Shown piece by piece: positions 1-13,200 of a stretch of DNA of 64,000 bases. This DNA comes from Cheilinus undulatus (taxonomy: Eukaryota; Chordata; Actinopteri; Labriformes; Labridae), in the NCBI RefSeq assembly GCF_018320785.1, contig NC_054878.1:47580061-47644060 (forward strand), written 5' to 3'. Made by a program: the position numbers and the translations under genes. How positions within the stretch are numbered: position 1 is the stretch's first letter; each line of letters opens with the position of its first letter. The notes beneath the pieces are model-generated. The model did not search any database. It was not told the origin of the DNA and saw only the letters and a list, made by a program, of their open reading frames with translations.

Positions 1-95
1 TTAGCTTTTTTTGGTAAGGGCTTTTTCAATTTAGTTTCAGTTAACTTAAATCATTTTCATATCAAAGTTTGAGTTGTTTAGTTAGTCCACTTAAA

Positions 96-609
96 TCAAA
101 TAAAATGTCTCCTCTCCAAAAAATGATCCCACGTTATTATTACTGTAATAATAATAATATGAACAATAATAATAATATAATTAATAATAATAAAAACAAT
201 AATAATATTTAAAAACAACAGTAATATTAATGATAATAATAATAATAATGATGATAATAAATAAAAACTATAATAATAATAGGTATTATTATTATTATTA
301 TCATTACAAAAACAACAACAACAACAATAATAATGATAATTAATAAAATCAATAATAATAAATACAATTATAACGATAACAATAATAATAATAACACATA
401 CAAACAACAGTAATATTTATAATAACAATAATAACAATGGTAATAATAATAATAATGATAGTAATAATAATAATGATGATGATGATGATGATAAAAAACA
501 ACAATAATGAATAATAATAATAACAGTAGTTGTAGTAGTATTAGAATTTTTATTATTACTATTTTTATATACGTACCCTCCCTCTTGATAAGGTGGCAAT
601 TCTTAGAGA

Positions 610-653
<44 letters not shown>

Positions 654-655
654 AA
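96..655. repeat. AT-rich trinucleotide simple repeat
   Basis: A long degenerate (AAT/ATT)n tract with interruptions, ending in a purer (TTA)n run at about 611-650. Open frames across it are poly-Ile/Tyr/Leu artefacts. It lies upstream of SENP6. Confidence 0.9.
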
Positions 656-1019
656 TCGTAATTATATGTATTATTATTTGTACTCTTGGACTATTTCTGT
701 GTTTTATTATTACATTGTTATTTTCTTAAATATTAAAATAATTGTTGATGAGAGAGGGGAAATTAGAAGATATTGTTTGTGATTCTGAAGTATAAAACTA
801 CTTGTAAAGAAATAACGCAGTCACGTTAGGAACTGCTGGCTGAGGCGGAGTGATATGAATTGTGAAAAGTCGCAGTAATGTGTCCATCATCCAGTCAGAA
901 TGCTAAATCGGAACAATCTTGTTTAATTTTACCTCGATGATCAAAGAATGGATTCTATTTTAAGCACATTGTTTTTTTATTATTGTGATTTCACTTTTTG
1001 TAGTTTTACTTAAAACTGT

Positions 1020-1216
1020 GTTTACATTTTCCACCGCCATATAGGTTGTCGACACTTTTACTCTGAAGTGAAACCTCCGGTCGCGCGGTTGTTGCCTTCC
1101 GCGCGCTTGACAATTCGCGGCACTGAGCAGCAGTGAAGGCAGCTACACAGAGCTGATCTACTGCTTTGAGTAGCTAATGAGAAACACCATCATCCGAGGA
1201 GGATCATGGAATAAAT
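1020..1216 (+). promoter_or_regulatory. SENP6 promoter / 5' UTR region
   Basis: A locally GC- and CpG-richer stretch (GCGCGG and CGCGCG words near 1082-1107) in otherwise AT-rich DNA, just upstream of the inferred start codon. No clear TATA box. The transcription start cannot be placed. Two upstream ATGs lie at 1177 and 1206. Confidence 0.5.
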
Positions 1217-1247
1217 ATGGCCCACAATAGAAGCCTTTTTCTTGAAG
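1217..1247 (+). CDS. senp6: SENP6 coding exon 1
   Basis: Residues 1-10 ([10 protein letters not shown]) plus one base. The start has A at -3 and G at +4. The donor is GAAG/gtaagc. It joins exon 2 to give FLEAL, as in human SENP6, which supports both the start and the splice over a 9.3-kb intron. An upstream exon holding another start cannot be excluded. Confidence 0.8.
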
Positions 1248-4200
1248 GTAAGCTGTGACACTCTGTTCCCCTCCTCCGGCCAGTCAGCAGCCATTTTACC
1301 CGCACACAGAGCTCGGATTCCTGCCTGGCAAGGCAGACTCTGGTCCGTTGGTGTCACAAAAAAAAGGTCCAAAAATATGTAGAACCACAGCGGGTGAACT
1401 GGAGGCTAGGTGGCTAACATTAGCCACATAACACTGCCTTGCTGTTGTGTGTTATTAGGCGCAATGAGCGCTGCCAGGATGGTGACAGTGCCACTTCTTC
1501 AGGCCTGGATGAAGGACATGTCAGCCCGGCTCAAGGTGCTCTGGTTGGGGGGATTTTAAAGCTAAAACCCGGCTAGCATGCAGAGCTAGCAGCGTTAGCG
1601 TTGACGTTAGCTGAGTCTACAATGTGGTAGCTAACAGGCCTTCCTGCCCTGGCTGTGCTGTTAGCTGTCTCATAACGTTTAAACAACACATTTATATACA
1701 GAAAAGGCAAAAAAGAACAATAGGAGTTCGTCCTGAAACCAGGCTAGCATGTAAACATTTAAATCTGAAATATAAGCTGTCCAGCACCCTTAAAAAATAT
1801 GTAAACAATAATACTCCCAGTGGACTGCTTTTAGTTTTTCTGGAGATCTAACGATAACTCTGCGATATTACCAGGCGATTTTATCACGATTTTTGGGGGA
1901 TTTTCAAAAAAATCTATGATGTTTTAAAAATGTCCAATCTCTAGTAGTAGAGGTAAATTACAACAATTTGCTTGTATGTTTTATGTATGTCTTAGGGCTG
2001 GACAATTAATAGCAAATTAGATTAAATCACAATATAGCACACTGCAATATTCAAATCACAGACAGTGCGATATTTCTTAAACCTGAAAAGTGTCAAAATA
2101 CCAGTTTGATACAATCTTTTTTCTTTTTTTATCCTTTATACCAGTGTTACTCAACCAAAGAGCCAGATAGTTGAAAAACAACTTTGCAAGAGCCACAAAC
2201 TAAGAGATGAAAAGTGGCACAAACAGCTTGAAGTAGCAATAACAATAAGTTAAAGGTGCCAAAAATGGTCAAAAATGGGTAAAAAGGGGCGATAATGGGG
2301 AGGACAAGTGAAAAAAGGGTCAGAAAGTAGCAAAAATGGGTGAGAAGTGACAAAAAAACGAGTTACAGTAGACATAAAATGGTCCAAAAGTGGCAAAACT
2401 GTAAAAAAAAGGAGTGAAAGGTGACTTCTGTGAGCAAAAAGCAGTCAAAATTGGCTAAAATGGGCAAAAACTAGGAAAAAAGTGGTATTTAATGGCAAAA
2501 AGTAGCTTAAATGGGTGAAAATTCAGAGAAAAAAAGGGTGAAAAATGGGCAAAAATGGGATAAAAGTGGCAAAAAATGGGTAAAAAAGTAAGGAAAAAGT
2601 GGTATTAAATTGCAAAAGATAGCCTAAGTAGGCAAAAATGGGATGAAATTGGCAAATCATGGGTAAAAAGTTGCAAGAAAAGTTTCAAAATGAGCAAAAA
2701 AAGTAAGGCAAAGTGGTATTAAATGGCAAAAGATAGCACTAATAGGCAAAAATGGGATAAAAGTTGCAAAAATGGGGAAAAAAGTAGGAAAAAAAGTGGT
2801 TTTCAAAGGCAAAAGGTAGCTTAAATGGGTAAAAATGCAGAGGAAAAAAAAAAGGGGGGAAAGGGGCAAAAATGGGATAAAAGTGGTAAAACATGGGTAA
2901 AAGTTGCAAAAAGTGTCAAAATGGGCAAAGAAGTAAGGAAAAAGTGGTATTAAATGGCAAAAGATAGCCCTAGTAGGCAAAAATGGGCAAGAAAGTAGGG
3001 AAAATAAAGTGGTTTTCAAAGGCAAAAGGTAGCTTAAATGGGTGAAAAGTGAGAGAAAATGGTGAAGAAGAGCAACAAAGTTTCCCTTATTTAAGGTTTT
3101 CTGGGGGAAGAATATTTAAAATGAAGACATTAAAGTGCCACATGTGGCTCTAGAGGCTCATGTTGAGTATCACTGCTTTATACGTTATTCAGACCTTCAA
3201 GTATCTTCTTTATTTCATTTTATTGTTTACAAAAATCTCACATTTCTTGCTCATGCATTTAATTTTCTTTATCAAAATGTGAATAATATGAGAAATGATC
3301 ATCCCCTTCAATAAAGCAATTGATATCAAAATTGCTACGAGCCAAAATGGCAGTAAGATATTTTTATTCTAAATTTAGAATAAATTAGAATTAATGGAAA
3401 TGTGCAGAAATACGGACGAAATGAATGCAGAGCACGGGCAGAAGGCTCCGTCTGTATTTAACGTTGAGCATAAATGGGCCTCGAAGCGGTCGACAGCGTG
3501 GCTAAATTTCTCCAGAATGGCGTGAACAAGACATGCAACGTCCGTCGAACAATGATTTCATGTGAGGCATGCAACTGTTAACTCTGTTCAAGATTTCAGT
3601 TTCTCATCATACCTCCAGAGATCTAGGCTCCAGAGACTAGTTTTATATTTAGTATTAGGTTTTACCTTTTAAAGATGAGCAGTAGTATTCTATTCTAATT
3701 TAAGTTCAGAGATTGAAGGTCCAGGAAGTTTGTTGTAACTGAGACATTTCCAACAAAAAAGTGAATTTGTCTATATTTTAGCATGTTCTCCTCCCAAATA
3801 ATTTAAAGGGATACTTCAACATTTTGGCAAATTCTCCCATTGCCATAATCCCTATAATCTTAGTAATGGGTTTGTTACCTTTAGTTGTTGGTGCAAGCTA
3901 TTTTTAGATCAGCGGGGCTGAGATGCCAGCTGCTCAGCTAACACTACGGAGACATATGGTATTTCTGGCTTTCCCTCATCAAACTCATCAAATACACAAT
4001 CCAAAAACTCCAAAACGCTCTCGTGGACAAGTTGTGACCTGTACATTCACCACGCTATGAAATACAGCTTGGGTGATTTTTGATATTAATCATTTAAAAG
4101 AAAAAGTTAAAAGTGTAATTGAAAAGTTCGGGAAAGTATTACAATTTTTAAAACTGGAGTTAAAATGTTGTCAGTGTCAGACTTTTACTTGCTAGTTTGG

Positions 4201-7200
4201 TGGTATTATCAGTGGAACAGCAAATGATGTTATTAGCCTCTTAGCGTTGAGCCTGCTTCCTCTTCTTCTCTGGTGCTTAAAGGGGACTTATGCAAAAATC
4301 ACTTTTTCAGGTTTTTCTAACAAACGTATGTGCCCCTGGCCTGTCCGTAATCCCCTCAAGTACCAGAAAAATCCACTCCCTCCCCCCTCTCTTTTTTCCA
4401 CCTTTCAGAAAATGTGTGCTGAAACAAGCCGTTCTCAGATTTTCCCCTCATGATGTCATGTGGGGAGTTAGCCCCTCCCCCAGGTTGGGTTGGCCCTCCT
4501 CGCTGGGAAGAAAGTTCCGCCCTCTTCTTCTTATCTTCCTCTCAGCTGCCAGCTGAGAGGAAGGTCAGGAGAGCCACATCCATTTCCTGAGAGGGGTGTG
4601 GTCAGGGACGGAGTCAGACAGCTCAGTAGCATTTAAAGCCACAGACACAGAAACAGCTCGTTGTGAGCGGGGCTGAAACAGAGGGGATTTTAGACATGAC
4701 AAAAATCCAATACTGGAGTGTTTTTTCAGCAACAAACTTCACAGGCATGTTTTGGGGACCTCTGAGACCGATATAAACTTGTCTTAAAGGGGTAAAATAT
4801 GTCCCCTTTAACAGCGCCACCTTCTGTTTCAGAATGTGTAGTCTTGTGAGAAAGAAAACAAACGCCTTTATTATCGGTGGATTTATCGGTTAATATGTTC
4901 TTAGGGGAATTATGTAAAATATATATGCAATATCTGCCGATAATTCATTGGTAAGGATTATTACTGTGCATCCCTAATTATTAGATAAATATATGAGAGC
5001 AAAGATGTTCTTACTTTTTGTCCTAACCCCTAAACCAAATGTTCAGCCCTGCCAGTGTCTCAAACAGCAGAGGGAATAATGATATGCTGCATATTTAGTC
5101 AGGAATGAATCCTGACGTGTGTTTTGGGTGATTTAATTGCACGTTTATTTAACAGATGAGTTGAGTGCAGCTCAGAGTGACAACAAGCTGCTTGGATCTG
5201 AACATCATGTGAGAGTCAAAGCTCTCTTTCAGCTGCACAGGCAGCACGCTCCCTGCAGCCTGTTTGGATAAATGGCGTTTCTGTGGTCAGAGCCAGCGTC
5301 ACAGGTCCAGTATCATGAATTCATCCTGCAGGAAATCCACCATAGATCAAATAAACCAGTGTGTTTGGGATCTCAGTGTCCCTGTGTGAACATTATCAGA
5401 ATGTTTTTGCAATCTATTTAGCTGGAAATGGATTATAAATCATGCAGAATTTAGTACTGACTCTCTAAATTAATTAAAGTGGTATGGACCAGACTTTCTT
5501 CTGCTCTGGTTTTCAGAAGCAGTATGCATTTTTTACTTATTGAAGACTATTTTTTGTTTATTTAAATTACACTTAAATTAATATCCACTCATTTTCAGAC
5601 CATTTAGTCTCTATTGTGCCATCGATCAGATCAGATCAGGAGGAAAAAGCCAATTTCAGAAGCACAGACTTGTATTTTTTCTACTTTTATGAATAGAATA
5701 GATAAAACATTCCCTGTAGAGTGAGGTTAAACATATAATTACCTCCTAATTGAAACAGAGAATGAAAATAAAATTAAAAAAAAAAGAGACTATTTATTAG
5801 CTTAATGGTTTTTGGTGTCCCTGGTGTAAAGAATGAACCCTCTGCTCCTGAATCCTGCTGATTTATGCTCATTATTCTAATTATATGTTATTGCATTATG
5901 CATTATTATTGACTGTTCTTTTCTGCTTGACAGATTTCAGTTCAAATCAACAGGAAATGGGAGGCCAGGGCATGAACTACATGTAGCAGATGTTTAACCA
6001 AACTGTTGGTAGATGTTGTTTGATATGCTGAAAATTACTGGCAGGAAGCCCAGGCTTCCCTTTTGCTTGTGTGATAGAATATTTCTAATCATCCACGCTT
6101 AAGGAAAGCTGTTCATCTAGTACAGGTGCCTATGAGGCACCAGCAGGCTTGAACCGATCTACATTTTAAACTTCTTCAAAGATTTGAAAGGTTGTTAATA
6201 AAAATTAGGAGGGAGATATTCAGTTTAAGGTGTGGAATCAGAGTTGAAGAGCCCAGAGTCATCACAGCTGGGATATTTCTGTTCCTGTGTTGCTTCTCCT
6301 CCACTGTTGACATCATGGAGGCATAAAAGGGGGAAGAGATGATCCCTTTGGGATCGATAATTCACCTTCATTCAGTGTGTTATTTACAGTACGTCCATCC
6401 ATTTTCTATACTGCTTGTCCAATTGGGGGTCGCGGGGGGCTGGAGCCTATCCAAGCTGTCATTGGGTGAGAGGCGGGGTCACCCTGGACTAGGGCTGGGC
6501 GATATGGACCAAAATGTATATCTCGATATATTTTAGCTATATCTCAATATTCGATATATATCTCGATATACACTGCCTGGCCAAAAAAAACGTCGCCACC
6601 TGGATTTAACTAAGCAAATAGGTACGAGCCTCCTATTGGATAATTACCGATTATCTTTCAGCTGGCAACAAGTTATTTAACCCCAGCTGATGCAATGAGT
6701 AACTTCTCATTTCTTAAACAACCATGTCGAAAGACACATCCTGTGGTCGTGGAAAAGATGATAGTCTGTTTAAGAAGGGTCAAATCATTGGCATGCAACA
6801 AGCAGAGAAAACATCTAAGGAGATGGCAGAAACTACTGAAATTGGGTTAAGAACTGTCCAACGCATTATTAAAATGTGGTCTGATGAGTCCAGATTTACC
6901 CTGTTCCAGAGTGATGGGCGCATCAGGGTAAGAAGAGAGGCAGGTGAAGTGATGCTCCCATCATGCCTAGTGCCTACTGTACAAGCCTGTGGGGGCGGGG
7001 CTATGATCTGGGGTTGCTGCAGTTGGTCAGGTCTAGGTTCAGCAACATTATGTGCCCAAAGAATGAGGTCAGCTGACTACCTGAATATACTGAATGACCA
7101 GGTTATTCCATCAATGGATTTTTTCTTCCCTAATGGCACGGGCATATTCCAAGATGACAATGCCAGGATTCATCGGGCTTAAACTGTGAAAGAGTGGTTC

Positions 7201-10200
7201 AGGTAGCATGAGACATCATTTTCACACATGGATTGGCCACCACAGAGTCCAGACCTTAACCCCATTGAGAATCTTTGGGATGCGCTGGAGAAGGCTTTGC
7301 ACAGTTGTCAGACTCTCCCATCATCAATACAAGATCTTGGTGAAAAATTAATGCAACACTGGATGGAAATAAATCTTGTGGCATTGCAGAAGCTTATCGA
7401 AACAATGCCACAGCGAATGCGTGCTGTAATCAAAGCTAAAGGCGGTCCAACGAAATATTAGAGTGTGTGACCTTTTTTTGGTGGCGATTTTTTTTTTTGG
7501 CCAGGCAGTGTATGTCTCGATATATTTGTCCGTGAAGAAGGAATAAAACCAGATTCAGTTTTGAGTTAAATCCACATGAACTGAATACTGTCTTTATCGA
7601 ACCAGTTGTATAGGTTGACATGTACATTAATTACATGAAAAGAAACTACCTGTAAATTGATAAAGAATTAAATAAATAAAATCAAGAAATAAAGTAAATA
7701 TTAAAGTAATAAGTAAAGTAATAGGTAGTTATAAATAAATTTCTTCTCTGCAAAACAAAATACATATAGCTGTGCAAATAAGCAAAAGGTAAGAGAAAAT
7801 ACAAAACAAAAATAACATTTACTACATCTGACAAAGTAGCTTTTCTCTGAGATTAGTAGTTCTTTCTATTTAAAGTGCTTTCTCTTGTGTACAGCCCCTG
7901 AGTCCTGAACATTTACATATTTGTTTGAATAAACAACGTAAACTGATGTGAGCAGTGTAATAAATATGCATCTCTGTGTTAAGCTCACAAAACAGGAAAT
8001 ATGTGAGAACAAAAACTTAGGCAGGCCAGGTCCAGCTGCTCAACACCTCACAGATTCTGTGCCAGGAACACCAGCCTGCCAACAGAATCAGGCTTCAAGG
8101 ATGCTCTATGGCAGGTCACCTCTTCTTTCATAGGGCTCTGCGCGGGATAGCGAAGCTTGAAGTGTGCACTGTTTTGGTGCAGGGGGTCTGTGAGGACTTC
8201 ACACTTTGTGTCGTGGCACAAAGTTTAACACGCTCTCCGTACTGCACCCTGTGCCACTGCTGCAGATGATGATGGAGATTGGTCGTGCTCAGGTCTTTAG
8301 TTACGACTTGTTTTCGGCTCTCTCTACAAAAACATCAATTTGCTGATCATCTGAAGTCTTAAAACCAAACCATCTCCAAATGATAGAGCCACTATTTTTC
8401 TTCTTACCGACTAACTCTTCGACTCGTTTTGTTAGCGGTCTCCATGTTGTCTCTGTGGTTGTGGTGAGAGGGGGAGGGGGTAGGTCCTTGAGTTTCGTGA
8501 GGTCTCAGTCTATTCAAACTATCATTATTCTCAGCATTTGATAACCAAGGAATTTGATAGCAATTATGTATTATTATCTCAATATTGTCCCGTATAATCA
8601 CAATTGCACATTATTACCAAATCGTGCAGCACTAATTGAACTGCTAATTTCCCATAGTTAAGCCTACAAAGAGTCGCTGCTTTCATTTGGAATAAACTCT
8701 TTTTTTTATATATATATATTGCAAAATAAAAGCTACTGCAAATCCATTTTTTCCCAGTATAATTTGTCGCTAAAGCAGGTACCTGTCTGTCGTAAATCTG
8801 GTGCTCACATAAAAAAATATCTTAAACAGGCTTTTGTGCATTAGTTAGCAAAAATCTGTGTAATTTATTTCAATTAACACTAATTTCACAGTAATCTAAA
8901 AAGCCCAGATAGGTCTGCATCATGCTAAATCATCCACAGCAACACTGTTGAATATCTTTTTCTTGTAGATCGGTGATAACGCGAGGCTCTGGAACCACAT
9001 GTGGCTCTTCTGTGATGATTTGTGGCTCGTTTATGTCTTAATCTGAAATATTTTTCCCCCAGAAAACCTTAAAAAAGCTCTGCTTTCACCTCAGATATTA
9101 TCCATTACGAGTTACATTAATCAGTTTGTTTCCCACTCTTCTACAGTTAGCTTTAATTGTCAATCTTCTTTTTTTTGTCTGTTTATTTCCATTGCCCTTA
9201 CTTGCATTTTTACCATTTTTCCCTTTTTTGCCACTTTTAATCCATTTGTGTTTGCCACTTCTTTTTGCCCCTTTTCTCCAGTTTTTGCCTCTTTTATTCT
9301 ACTTTTTGCTATTTGCAATTTTTTTCCCTTTTTTTTTTTGCCATTTTTTGCTCCTTCCGGGACAGTTATCCATTGCAAGTCACATTAATCAGTTTGTTTC
9401 CCACTCTTACACAGTGGGCTTTAATTGTCAACCTCTATTTTTGTCTTCATATTCACATTGCCCTTATTTGGTGCTACTTTAATTCAATTTTTACTGCTTT
9501 AAGCCCATTTTTACCTTTTTATCGAGCTTTTTGCAATTTTTTGCCCCCTTTTTGCCCAATTAAGATACCTTTTTCAATTAAATGCCACTAATTTCCTATT
9601 TTGTCACTCTTTCATGCTTTTTTGCCCATTTTCCTCACCTTTTTGTCTGATTTTTGCCCATGTTAATCACTTGTCACTCATTTTTCTTCAGGTTTTTGCC
9701 ACTTTTGGACCATTTTTGTCACTTTTTTCCCAGTGTTTGCAGCTTCAAGCCAATTTTTGCCGCTTCTTTTTGCCACTTGTCCCCATTTTCAACACTTTCA
9801 TCTTGCTTTTTGCAATTTATTGCCACTTCTTGCCCATTTAGGCTGCTTTTTTCCATTGAATGACGCTTTATTCCCCATTGTTGCCACTTTTGCCACTTTT
9901 GGTCTGTTTTCACTAATTTTTTGCCACGTTTTTACACTTTTTTGACCATTTTGCCACTTTATTTTTTCTTTTGCCACTTTAACCCATTTTCACCACTTTT
10001 CACCACTTAGATTGTGGCTCTTGTAAAGGTATTTTTCAACAGTTTTTCTCTTTGGTTGAGCTGGGTTGAGTAACACTGATCTAGATTATGTTTAGTCAGA
10101 GCTAACTAGAGTCAAACTCCTTGTATGATTCTGAATAATACGAGGATTATTTGTAAAAGTGCTGAAAATGTGCGCACATGTTTTCTACCTACTCTCATGT

Positions 10201-13200
10201 CACAGATCACCACATTTGTTATGGTGTTATTGATCCTTATTTGCATTAAAACAACGCAGATTTGATGCATCCTGGTGAACTAAATTAATCTGCATCTAAA
10301 TGCTTCCCTCTAAATCTGATCAACCTCCTCTTTAGTGACATGAGTGTAATTTTGGTGCTTTTGCATGCTCATATGTGCAGGATTGGGATTCTACTTGTTT
10401 CATATGTTTTATCCCTGATTTGTTATGATGATCCTTGAAGCTGTGTGCTACCTGCATGGTTATTTAAACTACTGCCTGTCCTGGTCCTTGCACTGATGGT
10501 GTGCTCTGGTTTATTCAAGCTTTGGATAGGTCAGAGACGAGGCGAGATGGAGGGTACAAGCACAACTGGAGCTTTTCTCACTCTGATGACAGTGAAGAGG
10601 AAAGGAGACATGAGTAAGCACTTCTCCGGCCCTCGTTTGTTTTCAGCACCAGCGGCGCTGACTGCACTGCATCACTTTTTCAGCACACAGCTCTGCCTCC
10701 ACACAGGAAAAGACCCCAGTGACACCTCCTGCTGATGAGCAGGCTATTCCAGTCTCTGATGATGTACTCAGCAGCCTTTTTAGCACAGTGATACAGCGCT
10801 CGCTGCTCGCATTGAATAAGCCTCTTCTGTTTTATAATCATAGAGGAAAATTGACAAGAGACAAATGGCCATAACCTGCTGGAAATAAGGCATCCTTTTA
10901 AAACTTTAAACTCAAGCCCATCCCAGTTTAAGGCCCATTCTCTTCTACCAGTCTGGATAACTGCAGACCTTAATGAGGAAATTGGTGGTAAATTTATGGT
11001 TTTTGCTGTCATTATTTAGTGTTGCAGTAGTTAGGGGATCAAAATGAAGAGGAAAAAAACAGCAAGACATGAAAAAAGAACATCTGCCCAGAAATAATGA
11101 ATATTCTTTCTGGAGTAATTTTACACAGTGAAGATGAGAAAGAAAATGTTTTAGTTTGTTAGAGCTGAAATGATACCAAAATTTTGATTTAAGACTAGGG
11201 TTGGTCAATCAATCGCTAATTGGATTAAGTCCAGTATGGCCTGCTGCAATTTCAGATCAACCAAGGTGAAAAATTTGTGTCCAAATGCCCGTTTAAAACT
11301 TTCAGTTCAGCCTCCTCCAGTTTTTAAAACCCATATTTTAGTGTCTAACGCTCAACCTGTGATGGTTTGTAGTTCTTTTATGTCTTAATTTGAAACATTA
11401 TTCTCCCAGAAGACCTTAAAAAGGAAAATTTTACCTCAGAAATCATCCATTGCAAGTCACATTAATCAGTTTGTTTCCCACATTTACACAGTAGGCTTTA
11501 ATTGTCAACCCCTTTTTTTTTGTCTGCATATTTCCATTGCCCTTATTTGCAATTTTTTGCTACTTTGATTCCATTTTTATTGCTTTTAGCCCATTTTTGA
11601 CACTTTAATCGAACTTTTTGCAATTTTTTGCCCCTTTTTTTTTGCCACTTTTTGCTCAGTTAAGCTGCTTTTTGCAATTAAATGCCACTGATTTCCTACT
11701 TTGTCACTCTTTCATACTTTTTGCCCAATTTCCCCACCTTTTTGTCTGATTTTTGCCCATGTTAGTCACTTTTCACTCATTTTTCTCCAGGTTTTTTCCA
11801 TTTTTGGACCATTTTTCGCCACCTGTTACTCATTTTTTTGCTATTTTTCTCCCAGTGTTTGCAGCTTTAAGCCCATTTATTCCACTTCTTTTGGTCACTT
11901 TTCTCCCATTTATGCTGCCTTTTTCAATTAAATGCCACTTTTTGTCAGTGTATCCCACTTTTTAAAATTTTTGCCCATTTTAGTCACTTTTCACTCTTTT
12001 TTTCTCCAGGTTTTTGCCACTTTTGTACTGTTTTTGCCACCTTAAGCCCATTTTTGCCTACTTCTGCCCTTTTTTGCCATTTTTCTCCTAGTGTTTGCTG
12101 CTTTAAGCCCATTTTTGCCGCTTCTTTTCATCACTTTACTCCCGTTTTTGGAACTTTTATCCTGCTTTTTACCATTTTTTGCCCCTTTTCGCCCTTTTAA
12201 CCTGCCTTTTTTAATTCAATGCCACTTTTTGCCCATTTTCCCCACCTTTTTGTCTGAATTTTTCCCATTTCAGTCACTTTGCACTCATTTTTTGCAATGC
12301 TTTTGCCACTTTTAACTCATTATTTGGTCACTTCCCACCCATTTTTGCTACTTTTCTTCCAGTGTTTGCTGCTTTCTTACCATTTTTGCCACATTTAACT
12401 TATTTTAATTGCCACTTTTCACCACTTAGTTTGTGGCTCTTGCAAATTTAATTTTCAACAGTTTGGCTTTTTGGTTGAGCAGGGTTGAGTAACACTGGTC
12501 TAACAGGACTGTGAGGATACCATATTTTTAAACTTTGCTGCTCTAGTTTGAATAATGTTATTATTACCACTTGGACAAAAACAGAAGACCAGCTTCTGAG
12601 TGATTTCTTCTCCTTCACACAGATCAATTTGCACACGTATGAAATGGTGCAGAAGCATTTGTATAATTTATTGCTGGCTATCCAACAGCACATTTTAGGC
12701 TTGTTCATTTCATCACTAAAAATAAGTCTACACATAGGCTACAGCATGGACACAGGCATATTAGGTCATATGACAGAACGATTGAAAACAATCATGTTCA
12801 CACAGAGTGTAGACTCTCCAGTCTGATTGTTCTGTTTCTATGTTCTCAGTGCGAGCGTGGTGAGCATGGAGGAGATGGACCGGGAGCCGCCCACCTCCCC
12901 CGAGGAGAAAAAGGTAAACATCTTTACCTGAACTCAGTGCTCCCTTTCATCCTTTCACTCCTGTGTTTTTTATCTTTTTTAACCCTTAATGAACCGCAGC
13001 AGGGCTCTCCAACCAGCACAGAGGCTGGCACCCACAGAACCCAAGCAGAAATGTTGATTAAATCATATGTCCTACTGCAGAAGGTTCAATATATCATTCA
13101 TCTGAAATGTGTTAAAGTACCAGTTTAAGGCTTTTATTGCAGTGGGGATGTTATTTTTGTATGTTCTTCTTTCTAATGAGTAAAATAATCACACTCTGAT

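Larger units (their letters stand above)
6490..8634. mobile_element. hAT-like non-autonomous repeat (GGGCTGGGCGATAT type) hosting a Tc1 copy
   Basis: Left end TAGGGCTGGGCGAT, right end ATCGTGCAGCACTA, with CGATATAT-rich sequence running on from one side of the Tc1 insertion to the other. The flanking 8-mers do not match and the right end resembles a different subfamily, so it may be two joined elements. Confidence 0.5.

Noticed and set aside
96..599. Open frames of 103 and 60 codons on the minus strand
   Set aside because: Simple-sequence translation (Ile/Tyr/Leu runs) of AT trinucleotides, no start context or homology.
2147..3025. Phe/Leu/Pro-rich open frames, also at 9126-9945, 11701-12315, 14865-15222, 43133-43629 and 48144-48820, that look like membrane proteins
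   Set aside because: They are readings of the TTTTGCCACTTTT arrays inside hAT elements, present in several frames and on elements with target duplications.
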